A stretch of 64,000 bases of DNA, taken from Macquaria australasica. Its lineage: Eukaryota > Chordata > Actinopteri > Centrarchiformes > Percichthyidae. The DNA is taken from contig SEMN01000177.1 in assembly GCA_005408345.1 (NCBI GenBank), positions 269,001 to 333,000 of the forward strand, read 5' to 3'. Of this stretch, positions 47,323 to 60,130 are shown piece by piece; position 1 is the stretch's first letter, and each line of letters begins with the position of its first letter. The notes under the pieces are model-generated. The model worked only from the letters and a program-made list of their open reading frames with translations. It was not told where the DNA came from and searched no databases. The translations under genes and the position numbers were made by a program.

Positions 47323-48370
47323 TGACCGACTGTGGCTTGACTTTGTTTCGATATATTAGACTTTCACATTAGATTTAGGATTTCCCTTGATTTCTAAGAC
47401 AACTTTCATGTACAAAATCATGTCAAATTAGATATCACACTTCTCTCACTTGCATGTATTCTCTCTGCACTACATTTAGTTGATCAAAATCATTTAGATT
47501 TCTTTTTCTGACCAATAGCCGACCCCTTGTTAACTGATCATTAACCGTTAAGCAACAAGATTAGTATAAACTCGCTCGAAATGCGGATAGTAAAGTTAGC
47601 TGTACCTCTTGAGGGGACTTGACAGTCTGGTTCAGTGTAGTTCAGTAATGTTAGCTCACCACGTTTGTAGGCATCATGTCCTTTTCCACCATAAAGCGAA
47701 GTTATTGCCTCTGCAGGACGGTGTTCCACTTTTGACCACTGCAACCGCTGGGTGCTGGTACGACATTGACGTGTACCGGAGCTGTGTTTTAAGACGGTGT
47801 TGCAATATTTAGTTTTTCTGAACTGCAAAGGTGAAGTATGCCCCCTTGTGGTATAAAAGTTAATATATGTGAGCTCCAGAGCTGTTGATGGTTAATACAT
47901 TTTTAATCTGTTAAATTCTTAACAGCAATTTAATGATTAACGTTTAATCATTAACATCCCTAAAACAAATGCATGACCCACATTTACTTCACATATGGTG
48001 GATGTTATTGCAACCTGCAGATTGTTATCTGCAATGGCTTGTTATCAAGTCTTCTCATTAGATAGTTAGACATGTAGATGCACAGACAGACAGACGGTTA
48101 GACTATATCCAGATATTGTGACGGACAGACAAGTCTGACAGACAGAAGCAGGTAAAGATTTGAAAAAGCAGGCTGACATCAGATGAGTCAATCCATCTGT
48201 CAGATAGACAGTCGGGAGCCAGTGGCAACGAAAGGGTTACCATGGTGACCGCGTGTTTACGTCCACCTCCCCGCAGCTTTGGCACAGAGAGCCAGTTTCC
48301 ATGGCAACGGCTCTGATACCCCCCTCCCCCCAAACCAACTGCCGAGGAGGCCGTTGAGCTCGCTGTGCGT

Positions 48371-48398
48371 GTCTATCTGTGTGTGTGTGTGTGTGTGA
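48371..48398 (+). repeat. (GT)n microsatellite
   Basis: A short GT run in an otherwise unremarkable, relatively GC-rich stretch. Confidence 0.8.
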
Positions 48399-50277
48399 TT
48401 CATTGAGATGATTCCTCATACCTGTGTGAGAAGCAGAGTCGGTTATGCGCATCTGCATTGGCCTCACGACGCAAGGCAGTCACACTCGCTCTCACTGCAC
48501 GAAACAGCAGTCACAAAAACGCACAAGCACCTGCTCCACGTCTCGCCAAAGCTGGCCATACATCAGTACGACGTGCACGCACTTTTCGCACACAAAAATA
48601 CATGCGCCACATGAGGATTTGCATGTAGACACAAACATGTGCAGACGTTACTCAGTCAGTCAGTCCCCCTTGGCTTGACCTGGCGAGCTAGTCCCTCCAC
48701 AACTGTCCTCTGGTTTCTAAACACAGTCAAGAGCATCAGAAAGGGCCACAGCCAGTTTCAGACCCTTTATCACCATCTCTGCTTTGCTGTCATAGGAACC
48801 ATGCAGTCTTTTCTCTGACAACCTGCATCAAATACATGTGTGTGTACGTAGGTGTGCCGGGGGGGGATCGATGGCTTTGGAAAGCCTGTGTTTTTGCTAT
48901 AGGCTCTGTGAAGAAGAATGTCAGGCTACATTTCCATCAGCTGTGTTCAGAGCTCAACCTTACTGATTCAAAAATTCCACGTAATCACAGTAATGAGCCG
49001 TCGCTGGCTCCTTTTCAGAAACACAATCGCTTCCTTTGCCAAGTGCAGAAATGTGCTACAGTTTGTGGCGGTGACATTGGTACGGAAACATATGGACGAT
49101 GTATAGTCTTTCACATTACATACAGATGGACAGGGCCCAGGAACAGCAGTGTGACAAGACAACAGACGGCAGACCGTGCTGTACGTACTACTGTATGTAT
49201 ATTAAACACTTTGGCAGCTGGTGGTCGATACCTGTTTATGCCTCTCGAGCCAGGCTGCCAGTCCTGATTTGCTGATTGCTTTTATTTTATGTCTGGCGTT
49301 TATATACAAGAGCTGCAGCACACTGTATCATTAATTGATGAATTGTACGTGTATTTAAGAATTAAAGCTGCAGCACATTTTGTACTGTAGTGGGTGGGAA
49401 ATATTGTTACGCCTGTTTTTTGTAGATTTATTTGTCACATCTTTAGTGTATTTTTGGACAGATTTTCATCCATTGCTGCAAAGGAAAGCAATAATATGAA
49501 TGTTTTTTTTGCTCAGGTTATGTAAATAATAAGTCTGTGTTAATCTCACTGATTTGTTTTTGCTAATCACCTTCTGTTCACTGACTGGCATTAATGCTCT
49601 GAAATTACTTCATAAATTACTTTTGGTTTAATTTTTTTTCTTTTCTTTTAGATTTTAGTTCATTTTACTGTATCTTTGTGTTTAATTTTAATTTTAAAGT
49701 GTTTAAACATTGTTTTAAAAAAGGTTCAGTCCATATAAAGCTACAGTTCTATAGACTTCATAAACTTTGGTATAGATTTGTCAGGCTTTAGAATTAGTCT
49801 CCAGCTGATGCATGATGCGGCTTTCTCGTCTGCATAGACTGCAGTGATGTCTGTGGCTTTTTCTGATCTAACTCTCTAATAGATCTAACTCTAAACCTTT
49901 AAATCAAAGGTACTTACTAAGTTTACAGTATCTTGCATCATGAACCTCGATGTGAAAATTGTCATTTTCCACCGCTGTGTGGGTGTTCCTCTTCTGTTTG
50001 TCCATTTATAAATCATATCCATACAACTGCAGCTAACAGTTACATGGTGGCATTCCTGCAGAGTACAGATGAATCCTGTAATCCGCAGAAAACACCACCA
50101 AACAGATACGAGTCGGTGATTACTGCAAGGCTGACATTACCAACACAAACATTAACGTGGCCTTTAATGTCAGGTGGATTTAGTGTGGCTTGTGATCAGT
50201 AGTTTGCACCAGAGGGAACTCTCTTTCAGTAGCCAAGTGTCCATCAGAGGCTTCAGTCAATGGAAATCAGACGCACT

Positions 50278-50280
<3 letters not shown>

Positions 50281-50310
<30 letters not shown>
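50281..50310 (+). repeat. (CA)15 microsatellite
   Basis: A perfect CA dinucleotide repeat of 15 units. Confidence 0.95.
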
Positions 50311-50312
<2 letters not shown>

Positions 50313-53300
50313 CAGCTTTTGTCATTCAGACCTGCAGTATCCCAGCTTATCGACTCCCCATGTCCTCGATACGACCTTCAGATGGGGGATAAAGGCACAT
50401 TCCCTCAGTTCTTCCTGACACTCAATGGTCATTCAGCATAGATCGATTTAAAATATTGATAGTTTGGATGGTCGTTTGATTGTTACTCTGTCAATACTAT
50501 TTTTTGTGTGTGTGTTTAGAATAATGTCGGTTTCTTTCCTTCTCATGGTTGATGTCATGGTCCTGGTTTTAATTCAATTTAGGTTTCATAATGTTATGTC
50601 ATAAATGCAGATTGTATTTTTTTATTTAAGCTATTGGGGGAGGGGTAGCCGCAGGTTTTCATACTTTCTCCATTAGAGGTGGCAATTTACTGCGGTGTTC
50701 ATACTGCACTTGCTTGGTAATGGAGTCGAAAACAAGGCCGGATAAGCAGACTTTGCTTGGGAACCTTAGGGTGTTTTAGATTAGTTGGGAGGTGGTTTCA
50801 ACATTATGATTCCCTTTCCAGCTTTTGTCTGGGAAAGCATCTGCCCTACTGAAATATACTTGAGCAAGACTCTAGCTTCACACCAGTTCCTGCACGACAT
50901 TTAATAGCTGACCCTTTGCTCTGACCTTCCTGCGGTGCTGCAAAGCTGAGATGGTTTCCCTGCAGGGATCAATCAGGTAGCACATTATTATTCATTATGA
51001 AGCAGGATTCATTAAACACACACTCTCATTCATACTTGTAGAGGAAAGTCTTGAGCAGAACGCTCTCACCTTGGAATTTGATTCTATAATGCAGTTTAAT
51101 CTAGTCTTCTTGGTCAATGCTGCAGTCTTTAGTTAATTCAGTCTAATTCATTCAACAGTGCCCAAACAGAGAGCTGAACTAATTGCAGAACACAGGCATT
51201 AGGTACAGTGATTACAAAAATCACTGAAGGGAAAAACTGGCTCTGTGATATAAATAATTAAATACATAAATGAAATATAAAGTAAACAATAAACAGTACC
51301 CAGGGATGTGGACAAACATCTCACCACAAATCTCCTGCTGCCATAATAAAATCAAGATGTCAAATAAAACTGCAGCTAAATTAAACAATGGACTCAATGA
51401 CAACATAACAGCATGAAAAATGAAAGACACAATAACAAGATGTCAAAAATGACAGTCGAAACAAACATGGCATAAGAGTGCAGCAGCAAATCAAACCCAG
51501 AAATAATTGCTTTCTTAATGGCAACATCGTGTAGCGTTCATCCTGTTGCAATTTGGGAACCTGAGGCATTTTTGGATAAGGATTCTGATGCATCATTCAA
51601 GTATAACTGTCTGCATTGTATTTTATCCTGTAATTCTTACTGATCTATCACCTCTGTAGCTCTAATAATGAAAATAATATTTCTTATAGCTGTTGCTAGA
51701 GCATTGTGGCTCTGAACGTCTCACTTTTTACTTTCTCGTAATTTTTTTTTTTTTTTGGATTAGGTCATTAGTTTATAAGATATACATGTACAATCTGATG
51801 CAGTCCCAATATAACAGCCCCGAAGAAACACCTGTTTTTGTGAAACTTAACATAGTCAGTTTTTGTAAACTCTGTGTCAGAAGAGGTCATTTGTTGGGCT
51901 GTAATTAGTGGTGGTGTTGTATTGGATCACATTATATATCATATTTATTTTTTTGGCTCTCTATGAATATTGGTATTCAGTATAGTTCAGAACTGGGCAG
52001 TAGTGTATTTACATTATCAACTTGTTTTGTTTTTTTGTTTTGTTTGTATATTGATAAAGACTTATCTGACTTTTCCAGACCCTCCCTACTCCCCACTCCC
52101 ACTCCGTCACGGTGGGTAACTCTGTTTGTAGTCACACTCACAGCTGAATGAAGCACCATTCATTAAGGTGTAGCATATAAATATATATAATAATAATAAT
52201 ATATGGAAAGCTTGTCGTAACTTCTCATAACCATGGTTTTATATCAGAATATTTTGAAAGCTGCAACTGTTGCCATGATCTATTCACTCCGATGTTTATG
52301 AGCTGCTTGGTTTTTGCAACAGACCCTGTAAATATACAACAATTTACAATCAAATGAACACGTCTACCGTTTTCTAGACTAGAGAAGGATATATTTGATC
52401 CTAAATACAATGTAACCTTTAAGTTGTTGACGTCTATATAACAATATTAAATGTCTATCTTAGTTCGAGTAGTTTTATTTGTACGGGCGGTTGCACAGAA
52501 CTTATGTTTGTACGTAGCGTCTTCCATGATAAACGCAACATGACGTTGCACGTGGTCAGTGAGTCAGCATCGATGTAGACTTGCTGTTGGAGGGTTTTAT
52601 AACCCAGTTCCACTCCCCACTAATTGGTTTGGGATGGTAATGTGGCGGACCCTCCACATGAATGCGCAAATGGAGTGGAAGTGAGTAGGGGGTGGTTTGA
52701 GAAAGGCCCTTAGTGAAGCATCACAAACACTGGGTTGAGTGGGGCTGCGGCAGGGGGCGTTGGATCTGACTAGCTGATTCTTGACTTGCATATCCAAAAA
52801 CCTGTTACTGTGGCAGAAATTTAAATGGCTGTAACAATACAGACGGAGTGATGAAAATTGGCTTCATGCTGAATTTTAGCGATCAGTGGATGCACTGGTT
52901 CAAAAACTCCTGGTTCAAATACTACAGGATTAATTACAAGCTGTATTTAACCTTGGTGGAATTGCAATCTTGGTGTATGTGACATAAAGTCACCAATGGA
53001 TATTGAAGCATCTCTGCATTTGTGATTTAAATGGATAGTATTATTTGCCCACATGCTATGCTGACCTCGAGGTCCACCTGCTAGTCATGAATATATATGG
53101 TTGCAAGTATTTATGCAGACACCAGAGACTTACTATAACATCTAACACATAATATCTACTACTTAAGCTCTGCTTCCCACCTTCCCATGTCTTTGAGCTG
53201 ACAACCTGGTATAAAAAGTCAGAGGTGGATTGGAAGAAACTGAGGTTCCCTTAGCCTGCATGTATCCTCCATTAGTGTTACAGATGTAGCCATGGTGGAA

Positions 53301-54365
53301 ATCGTCCATCTCACATCTACAGTACTGCTGGAGGACTTTACTCATGGAGATGATGTAACAGGAAAGCAGCAGTAGAGGAAGCGTTTTAGCGTCTGTACGA
53401 CTTTTGCATCTGTTAGGCGGAGTGGAAGAACGCTGTGCTGCTGAAGCACTTTGGAGGGGGAATGGAGGTTGGATACTGTGGTTCAACAGTTTCAGGATGA
53501 GGATGGTGGAAACATTGATGTCACAGACTGCCCAGAACAGCGTCTCGGCCTGCCATGTCTTTGGTAGGTTGGTGAGTAAAAGTACATGCTAAAATAGAGC
53601 TTTATCATCCTTAAAATAAGGATAACTAACTTAAGTAAATTTAAGCATCTCAAATATACAAGGAACATCTCCAAGACTGTTTAAGTCAAAGACCATTTTT
53701 GGTCTTTTTAAGCTTTTATGTCTAAGCAAACAGAAGCATTGCAGTGCTAATAATGGTATTCCTGTGCAAGATCAAGAAAATTCTTTTGCATGAAGCTGTG
53801 TGTATGAAGTGCACAGCTACACATTTTCTGTAGTTGTAACTATTTTCATTTTTCATATTGCGGTTCATGTGAAGAGTAATGCCCAATTGTAGTGCAATAC
53901 AACACGTTTCAGTCATATTGTGATTAATGCTGATGTGTAAAAACTGGCCTCAGAACAATACGACACAGTTGGCCTTCATCATGTTCATTACTGTCTAAAG
54001 TCTTCAACAACAACATTTACTATTCTTGGGCTTTTTCTGGGAAAGTGTCTCTGAATACAGGAAGTGATGAGCTTCATGTTTCGTGCTTTTTTTTGTTGTT
54101 TTTTTGGCAATGGATAAAAGAACAACAGCATACTGAGCAGGAACAGTAATATCTATTCTTAAGTCCCCTGAGGACTTTAGTATACATCTGCTGGGGGCCT
54201 CTCCTGTACTGGATTCATGTAAAACACTTTCAGCACAGTCACGTGGAAGCAGCACTGATGTAGAACACCACTCCTTCCTTCTGTCTCACACTTGACACTC
54301 ACTGCACTACGAGTAAAGGAGATGTTGAATCATCAGCCGGAACCAGCACAAACTCACCACAAATG

Positions 54366-54852
54366 CCCTCTTTCCACCAAATTAGCTCAGGTTCTTGAAC
54401 CGGATCCGTGTTTCCACCAGTTCTGAGCCGAACCATTGTAATCAAGGATGCGTCGTCAACAGAGGTTGTTGCACAATGCACAATGAAAGTAAACAGTAGG
54501 AGCACGATGGCGGATTGCATTGATTACCTGCAAGCTGTTCTGTTATTACAGATATTTGTTTTTGTACCAACTATTAATGATAAGAAGACGTAGAAGACTG
54601 TTACCATAGTAGACCAGAGACCATTGTTGCCTTCTCCATCCTCTCTTTCCAGACTGTAGAATAGGACACGCCCACTGATGTCATCATGGTTCGTACTTCA
54701 GGTCAAGGAAAACCTACTATGTTTTGGTTCCAGCTGGGAACCAACTTTCCAGGTTCCTAACCAATTTATTTTTGGCCGAAGTGCTCTGAACGGTTCAAAA
54801 TTAGGTTCGCGAACCGGTACGGGACCCGTTCCATGTTGGTGGAAAATGGGTA
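54366..54852. mobile_element. MITE with TIR CCCTCTTTCCACCAA
   Basis: The left end CCCTCTTTCCACCAAATTA is mirrored by the right end TTGGTGGAAAATGGG (14 of 15 outer bases complementary). Inside the left arm 'ggttcttgaaccggatcc' and inside the right arm 'ttcgcgaaccggtacgggacc' add further imperfect inverted similarity. A short frame starting MADCIDYLQAVLL sits mid-element and may be a relic of a transposon protein, but it is too short to identify. Flanking duplication unclear. Confidence 0.65.
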
Positions 54853-55229
54853 TAACATACCGTAAGGCTCATTCAAACTGTCCTCCAAGCTGCCAGCCCT
54901 GCCCTCTATGAACCTTTATGTTTTGTTTTGTTTGGTGAAATATAACAGATCATTTAATAGTATTAATACTCAGGGTGTCTTGGTGGTTCAGCTGTTCAGG
55001 ATGTGAGCCAAAAAGCTGTAACATCCTGGAGTTGATGGAAGAATCTGGTTTATATTAAGTTTTTAGTCACAGCATGATTCACACATCAAACGGCACGTGC
55101 CGAGACTGATGGGCACGTGGGATTTTTTCCCCCTACCGTGTTAGGATTTTTTCTGTCCGTGATTCATTAAATCCTCAAATAGGTAAAAACAAATAATTAA
55201 CAAGCCATGTCTCAACAATAACCTATTTC

Positions 55230-55440
55230 TCTCTCATCCTCTTTCTCACCCTCCTTAATCTTTTGTGGTGTTCTCCTTTCTCACACTGTTTTTCTCCCCT
55301 TGTAGGCTAAATTCTTCCTTTTTTCTCTCCTCTATCTTCCTCTTTATCCTTCTCTTGCAAGTTAATACCCCTTCTCTCTTTCTAACTTTATCTTGCCTTT
55401 CTTTTGCCCCATCTCCCCACCCCCGTCTCTCCCCCTCCCA
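55230..55440 (+). repeat. Pyrimidine (CT-rich) tract
   Basis: About 210 bp of mostly C/T sequence ('ttctccctcttt' types). An 82-codon frame here is a composition artefact. Confidence 0.6.
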
Positions 55441-56287
55441 GATAATGATAAAAAGGGATTTGCCTACAGTTCTTGGATCTGATGATACTATCTATTTTTA
55501 TAAAAGACATTAGCAAAACATTTTATTCATGGTATGCTGCCTAAAACTGCATTAGAATATGCATTTTAGCAATTTTGAGTTTGAAGGATGCTGCAACTGA
55601 GAGTATGAAGTTAATATGGCGAACATGTTAGCAAACAGTTGCCTATTTACACATCCAGTAGACACAGAGCAGTTGTGTTTCTGGCCGCATATCGAAAGTC
55701 TATTAGTCCAGTTATCTTGGCTCTTGTTTGAGCTCTGTTCTCTGCTCTGATCTCCACTAACTCCTGAGAAGAAATGTCTGGTTCCTTAGGTGCTAAGTGT
55801 TCCACTGTGTTCACCAGCTAATTGCTAAACTTGTCTGTCTGCCGTCTGGTGCTGGACAAGAAGCGTGCAGTCTGTTTTTCAGGGCTTTTTCGCTGAATAC
55901 AGCTGCCTGCTGCAGAGGTGATGATTCTCTCTGGGTTTGTCACTATGAGCGACCATTTTCATATAACACATAGTCATTGGATCATATGAAAATATTGAAT
56001 AGAAATGCTTATAATAATAATAATAGTAATTCTGTAGTAATAGTAAATTCTCAAATAAAAGCAATAATGGACAGTACGAACAAATAAATGCTGGTCGCTA
56101 ATCAAGGCCTAGAAAAAAAAATTTAGTGGGGGTGGAATTACTGGTATGACTCACTCAGAAAATTCAGTATAATATGCATTTCCACAGCAACTCTGTTGCT
56201 CTGAGTGTCTCTCTCTAACAGAAATGCTGTTTTCATTCACTAATTAATTCTATTCACTTCTTCTTTGACATTTTTTCCCCAATCAGT

Positions 56288-56988
56288 GTCAAACGTAGGG
56301 CTGGGAGATATAGCTGAAAAATGTATCACGATTAAATGTTTCATTTCAGTCTATCGATAAGTATTAATTTTTAATGACCTATTTTTAATACAGACCAGGA
56401 GAAAAAAGGTTTAATTTAACCACTTTATTTTGGATTAAACCACTTTATTCATTAAGGCACACAGGTAATAATTTAATTAAAGTAACTAAAGATAAAGGAA
56501 TGATCCCACCTTGATACACATTACACACATACAAAGGGTGGATAAAATAAGTTTGTTGTATTTCCGCTCTTAGTCGGGACGGGTTTGCTGCACAGTTTAC
56601 ACACAACAGTGTTCTGATATCGGTCTGCCATACTAGCGAGCTGACCTGTCCTTTTTTATTAACAATTTGCTCCTCACCGTCTGCACTCATTTTCTCACTC
56701 CACGCTGTTTCTGTTGTTGTGTCACATGTCGATGGTGCAACCGAACTACACACCTGTTAAATGATTGGCTGTTTGCGTGTCACTTGTTGCAGCTCCATTA
56801 TCAAGGGATATGATAGGCTGTTTATGAGCCAGGCTGTATTTGTTATGTGCTTTCATGGCGGTTTGCATTTAATGCATTTAAGTGAAACTATCATAACATT
56901 CTATCGAGCAATTTTCTTATTGCTATTGATAAAGTTTCTATCGCTGGAAGATATCGCAATCATTTTATCGTCCAGGCCCAGTTAAACC
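56288..56988 (-). mobile_element. hAT-type element (685 bp) with imperfect 8-bp TSD
   Basis: The element 56296-56980 starts TAGGGCTGGGAGATATAGC and ends 'atcgtccaggccca'. The flanks GTCAAACG and GTTAAACC match at 6 of 8 positions, as expected for an aged 8-bp duplication. A minus-strand frame inside carries a BED-finger-like relic. The central transposase is missing. Confidence 0.7.
56445..56753 (-). pseudogene. Relic of hAT N-terminal BED-type zinc finger
   Basis: A 102-residue frame. Residues from MSADGEEQIVNKKGQVSSLVWQ onward resemble the start of hAT transposases, where an aromatic-rich BED finger (W..F, then C..C, then H) follows. Here the expected YFGF segment is missing and only QTDIRTLLCVNCA with a C-x2-C pair remains. 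No downstream histidines are placed correctly and the RNase H domain is absent. This is an inference from remembered family pattern. The frame is non-functional. Confidence 0.4.
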
Positions 56989-57196
56989 ACTCTCAGTGAA
57001 GCTCAACACTTCCTACAGATGTTTCACATTAAAAGGCTACCAGGAAAGGAAGGGATTATGCCCTTTTAGATGCTGGAAAGTGTTCGTTGACTGTAGCACA
57101 ACAACTGGGAGGGAAAATGGTAAAGTAGATCTAGCTACAATTAATTAGTGGATGATAATGAGAACAGCATGCTAACGATGAACTTTTCTTTTTCAG

Positions 57197-57833
57197 ATGT
57201 TCACTGGTCTCCTGAAGCACACGCCACCTCCGGCCTCCGCTGCAGCAGCCTCCTCCTCTGCCTCGGACCAAAACAGCAACGCACAAACCACAGTTCCCAC
57301 AATCCCACGGGGACACCTGGTCGTGGGCCCCAAGGACCAGCTCCGCCTCCTCACTCCCGTGGGCAGCACGGCGACGTCCAATCACTGCGCGGCGGCCGGG
57401 GCCCACGCCGCTAAGCACCCCGGAGGAGCCCCGCGACCTCCTTCCTCCCTGAGCGAGGAGGACGATGGAGGAGGAGGAGGCAGGGTGAAGAAGAAACGAA
57501 AGAAAAAGGACAAGAGAGAACGGGAGAAAGGAGGAGGGGAGGGGGGGGGAAGGGAAAGCAGCAAACCAAAGAAACGAAAGGAGGAGAAGGAGGCGATAGT
57601 GGTCACTCTGAGGAAGACCAAGGAGCCCAAGGAAGGCAAGGAGCGAAAGGAGCGTAGGACCAAGGGGAAGGAGGGCAGGAAAGCCAGCAGGACAGAGCTG
57701 AAGAATGTGGCAGGGGGGAAAACGGCAGGTGCCGCAGTGGCCCCCGGACCAGCTCAGGTGCCTGTTAAGGTGCCTGGCAAAAGAGGAAGGAAACCGAAGG
57801 TCAAAGTCCTACCTCCTGTACCCACGAATCAAG
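57197..57833 (+). CDS. Main N-terminal coding exon: Lys-rich, AT-hook-bearing nuclear protein, unidentified
   Basis: The acceptor CTTTTCTTTTTCAG ends at 57196 and the donor ATCAAG|GTACGAAG follows 57833. The exon holds 212 codons plus one base (enters phase 0, leaves phase 1). With the 10 upstream codons it covers residues 11-222. It opens MFTGLLKHTPPP, then Ala/Ser-rich sequence (about 23-33), then IPRGHLVVGPKDQLRLLTPV (46-65), an acidic-to-glycine patch SLSEEDDGGGGG (94-105), and a strongly basic Lys/Arg/Glu segment (about 106-180) with likely nuclear localisation signals (KKKRKKKDKR). An AT-hook-like KRGRKPK follows at 205-211. Such proteins bind the minor groove of AT-rich DNA, so a chromatin or transcription role is likely. 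No catalytic or reader domain appears yet; these would lie downstream. A 9-G run (57541-57549) sits in the coding sequence. I could not name the family. Confidence 0.8.
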
Positions 57834-58003
57834 GTACGAAGTTATAATGGCTGGAGTGTGTTTTCTCACTGTGTGTGTGGGTTGTCTTTGTGGTGGGTGG
57901 TGGTTTTTAAGTGGTGGAGTGTGTGTGTGTGTAGTGGAAGGTTGGTTGTGTGAGAGGACGTTATGATATTCATTTAAACGCAGAGTTCTGTTTTATTTTT
58001 AGG

Positions 58004-58332
58004 TCGTGTTGAAACAATTAGCCGATCAATCGATTTAGTCGATTGGTAGAAAATTTGACAGCAATTTTCAGAATGGAGTAATTGCCATTTATCAAGCACA
58101 AAATGATAAATATTCACTCAATGTGAGGATTTACTGCTTTTCTCGGTTTTATAACCTTGTATATTGCATATCTTTGGGTCTTTGACTGTTGGTCTGGGTT
58201 ATTGTGATTTTTCATTATCTCAGATTTTTCACACTATCTTCAGATTTTTATAGACTAATCAATTAATCCGTTAATTAAGAAAATAATTAACAAGCCAGTC
58301 AGTAATAAAAATAATAATTAGCAACAGCCCTG
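58004..58332 (+). repeat. Repeat family C copy
   Basis: Contains 'gatcaatcgatttagtcgattgg', 'tgtgaggatttactgcttttctc', 'atctttgggtctttgactgttgg' and 'actaatcaattaatccgttaattaag', ending 'aattagcaacagccct'. A recognisable but diverged copy. Confidence 0.65.
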
Positions 58333-58624
58333 TTTTTAAAGGTATAGCTCCGTTATGGTATCCTGGGTATTAAAGGGGTTTTAACACCATTCTATATATT
58401 TTATTCAACTTGAGAAAAAAAAACAGTTAAAATGCCTTGTTTCAGGAATAATACCAAATCTGGTATTACCAATACCACACTACCAAAGTGGTATCAGCAT
58501 TTAATTGTTTAGAAATACAGCCAGTTTACTTCAGTCCCTGTTTGTTGTAGCCTCAAATGCCCCAAAACCAGGTTGAACCTCTGCTGCATTTTAATCTTTG
58601 GTACATCTCTTTCAGCAGTATGTC

Positions 58625-58627
<3 letters not shown>

Positions 58628-58684
<57 letters not shown>
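58628..58684 (+). repeat. (GT)28 microsatellite
   Basis: A perfect GT run of about 57 bp, the longest dinucleotide repeat in the window, in intron 3. Confidence 0.95.
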
Positions 58685-58690
<6 letters not shown>

Positions 58691-59319
58691 GCGTCTTCCT
58701 TTGTGTTGAGTCAACAGCCAAAGAAAAAAAGTCTATAGTGTAGTCTCACAACAGGCATTGATGCTGGAACATTTCAGCACTAATTGGAAGGCACAGATGA
58801 TGACTGTTCTGTTCTTAAATGTCCTAAAATCATGATCAGACATGTCTGGATAAATTAATCTTATTATAATGTGATTGTTGGATTTAATTAAGGCTGAGTA
58901 TTCATGCTTGTGTGTGTGCACGTATGTGTGGGTGAGTGCAATAGCACTCTTTTTAAAGCCGAAAAACAGATTTCTTGTGAGAATCAAAAATTGCATCAAT
59001 TCACGTTTGAAGACGCCACTCCTCATCATGAACCAAGCTGATGCTGAATGTCTTTAAAACACGTAGCATGATGGCATATATAAATTATATATGTATTTTT
59101 ACATCAGTTAAAAGCTTTAATGAAGTGCTGATAAGTGTGCAAAGGTCAGAAAACATGGTCAAAGCTTCCTGTATGGAGCTCCAAAGTGTTCAATATTAAA
59201 TAAATGAATAAGTAATTATGAAATGGATAATCACGAGTAAATTGTGGAAAACATTATAACTATAATGTTATTTCATCCTTCTTATTTTCACAATAACAGA
59301 GTTTTATAGGACTTTCCAT

Positions 59320-60130
59320 GATAAACGTTTTTATTTCAAAATGCCTCTTTTCAAAAGTCTGCTTCTATTTCATAATGGAATTTTTCCCAATAACATTTTT
59401 ATTTCATTCCACTTTTTATTTCATAGTGTCTCTTTTCATTGCAGTGGTGTTGTCACCGTCCCCTCACCTTTCGGCCAATCACAAGTCCCCTGCCTCTTAA
59501 GTTAGCAAGCTCAACAACTGCTACCGGATTTAGCCTGTTAGCATATGTTAGCTAAAGCGACAAGTAATTTTGAATCGGCGGTCTAGCTGCTGCTATAAAT
59601 GAACACAGTACATAGACAGAGACACTAACATATTTTATTTACTTAGCTTAACAAGGCTGCGCATGCTAAGCAGGGTTGTTCGCTTGGTTTATTACACAGT
59701 CGGCATCAAAACGAGGAGACGGTGTAAACAGCTGGTTAATTCAGAGTTTTGCTTCTGAAGATGCTCCTCAGAGAAAGACACAACACTTTCTGTGGTTGCT
59801 CAAGCCAACAACGCTAACATGGACTCTTCACTTAATAAGCTCACACCCGGGCCCTGACAGCTAGGTAGCATGAGCAGTCTTGTTAAGCTAAGGTTAGTAG
59901 TGACTGTGTCTGTATACAGCAGCAGTCTCTGGTTGATTCAGAGTAACACTGGCACTGTTGCTGCAGGAGCTAACAGGAGCCTGTCCTGAGAGAGTGATTG
60001 GCTGAAAGGTGAGAGGGCAGTGACTACACAACTGTCATTAAAAGTGACATTATGAAATTACATTATTATGATGTCTGTAATGAAATAAAAAATGTAATGT
60101 GAAAATGATGAAATTACATTTTATAATAGA
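59320..60130. mobile_element. Probable foldback/MITE element with 'TTTCATAATG' ends
   Basis: The left side has repeated 'tttatttcaaaatg', 'tatttcataatgg' and 'atttcatagtgtc' phrases. The right side has 'gacattatgaaattacattattatg' and 'gtaatgaaataaaaaatg', their approximate reverse complements. The middle is comparatively GC-rich and non-coding. Ends are approximate and no target duplication was identified. Confidence 0.45.

Larger units (their letters stand above)
33338..57196 (+). other. Intron 2 of the + strand gene (about 23.9 kb)
   Basis: Runs from the donor GTTTGT at 33338 to the acceptor CTTTTCTTTTTCAG ending at 57196. No internal coding exon is supported. It is filled with LINE tails, hAT-type elements, MITEs and microsatellites listed separately. 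Stretches at 35.0-36.3, 42.5-45.6, 47.3-50.2, 50.4-54.3 and 54.9-56.2 kb show nothing I recognise beyond AT-rich sequence. Exceptions are an old repeat-like phrase at 43440-43560 ('gtggttctcagtcctggacctctgg') and a C/T-rich tract at 55230-55440. Confidence 0.6.

Noticed and set aside
48836..49267. 143-codon + frame
   Set aside because: No domain, no splice partners in phase with the host gene, ordinary intronic composition.
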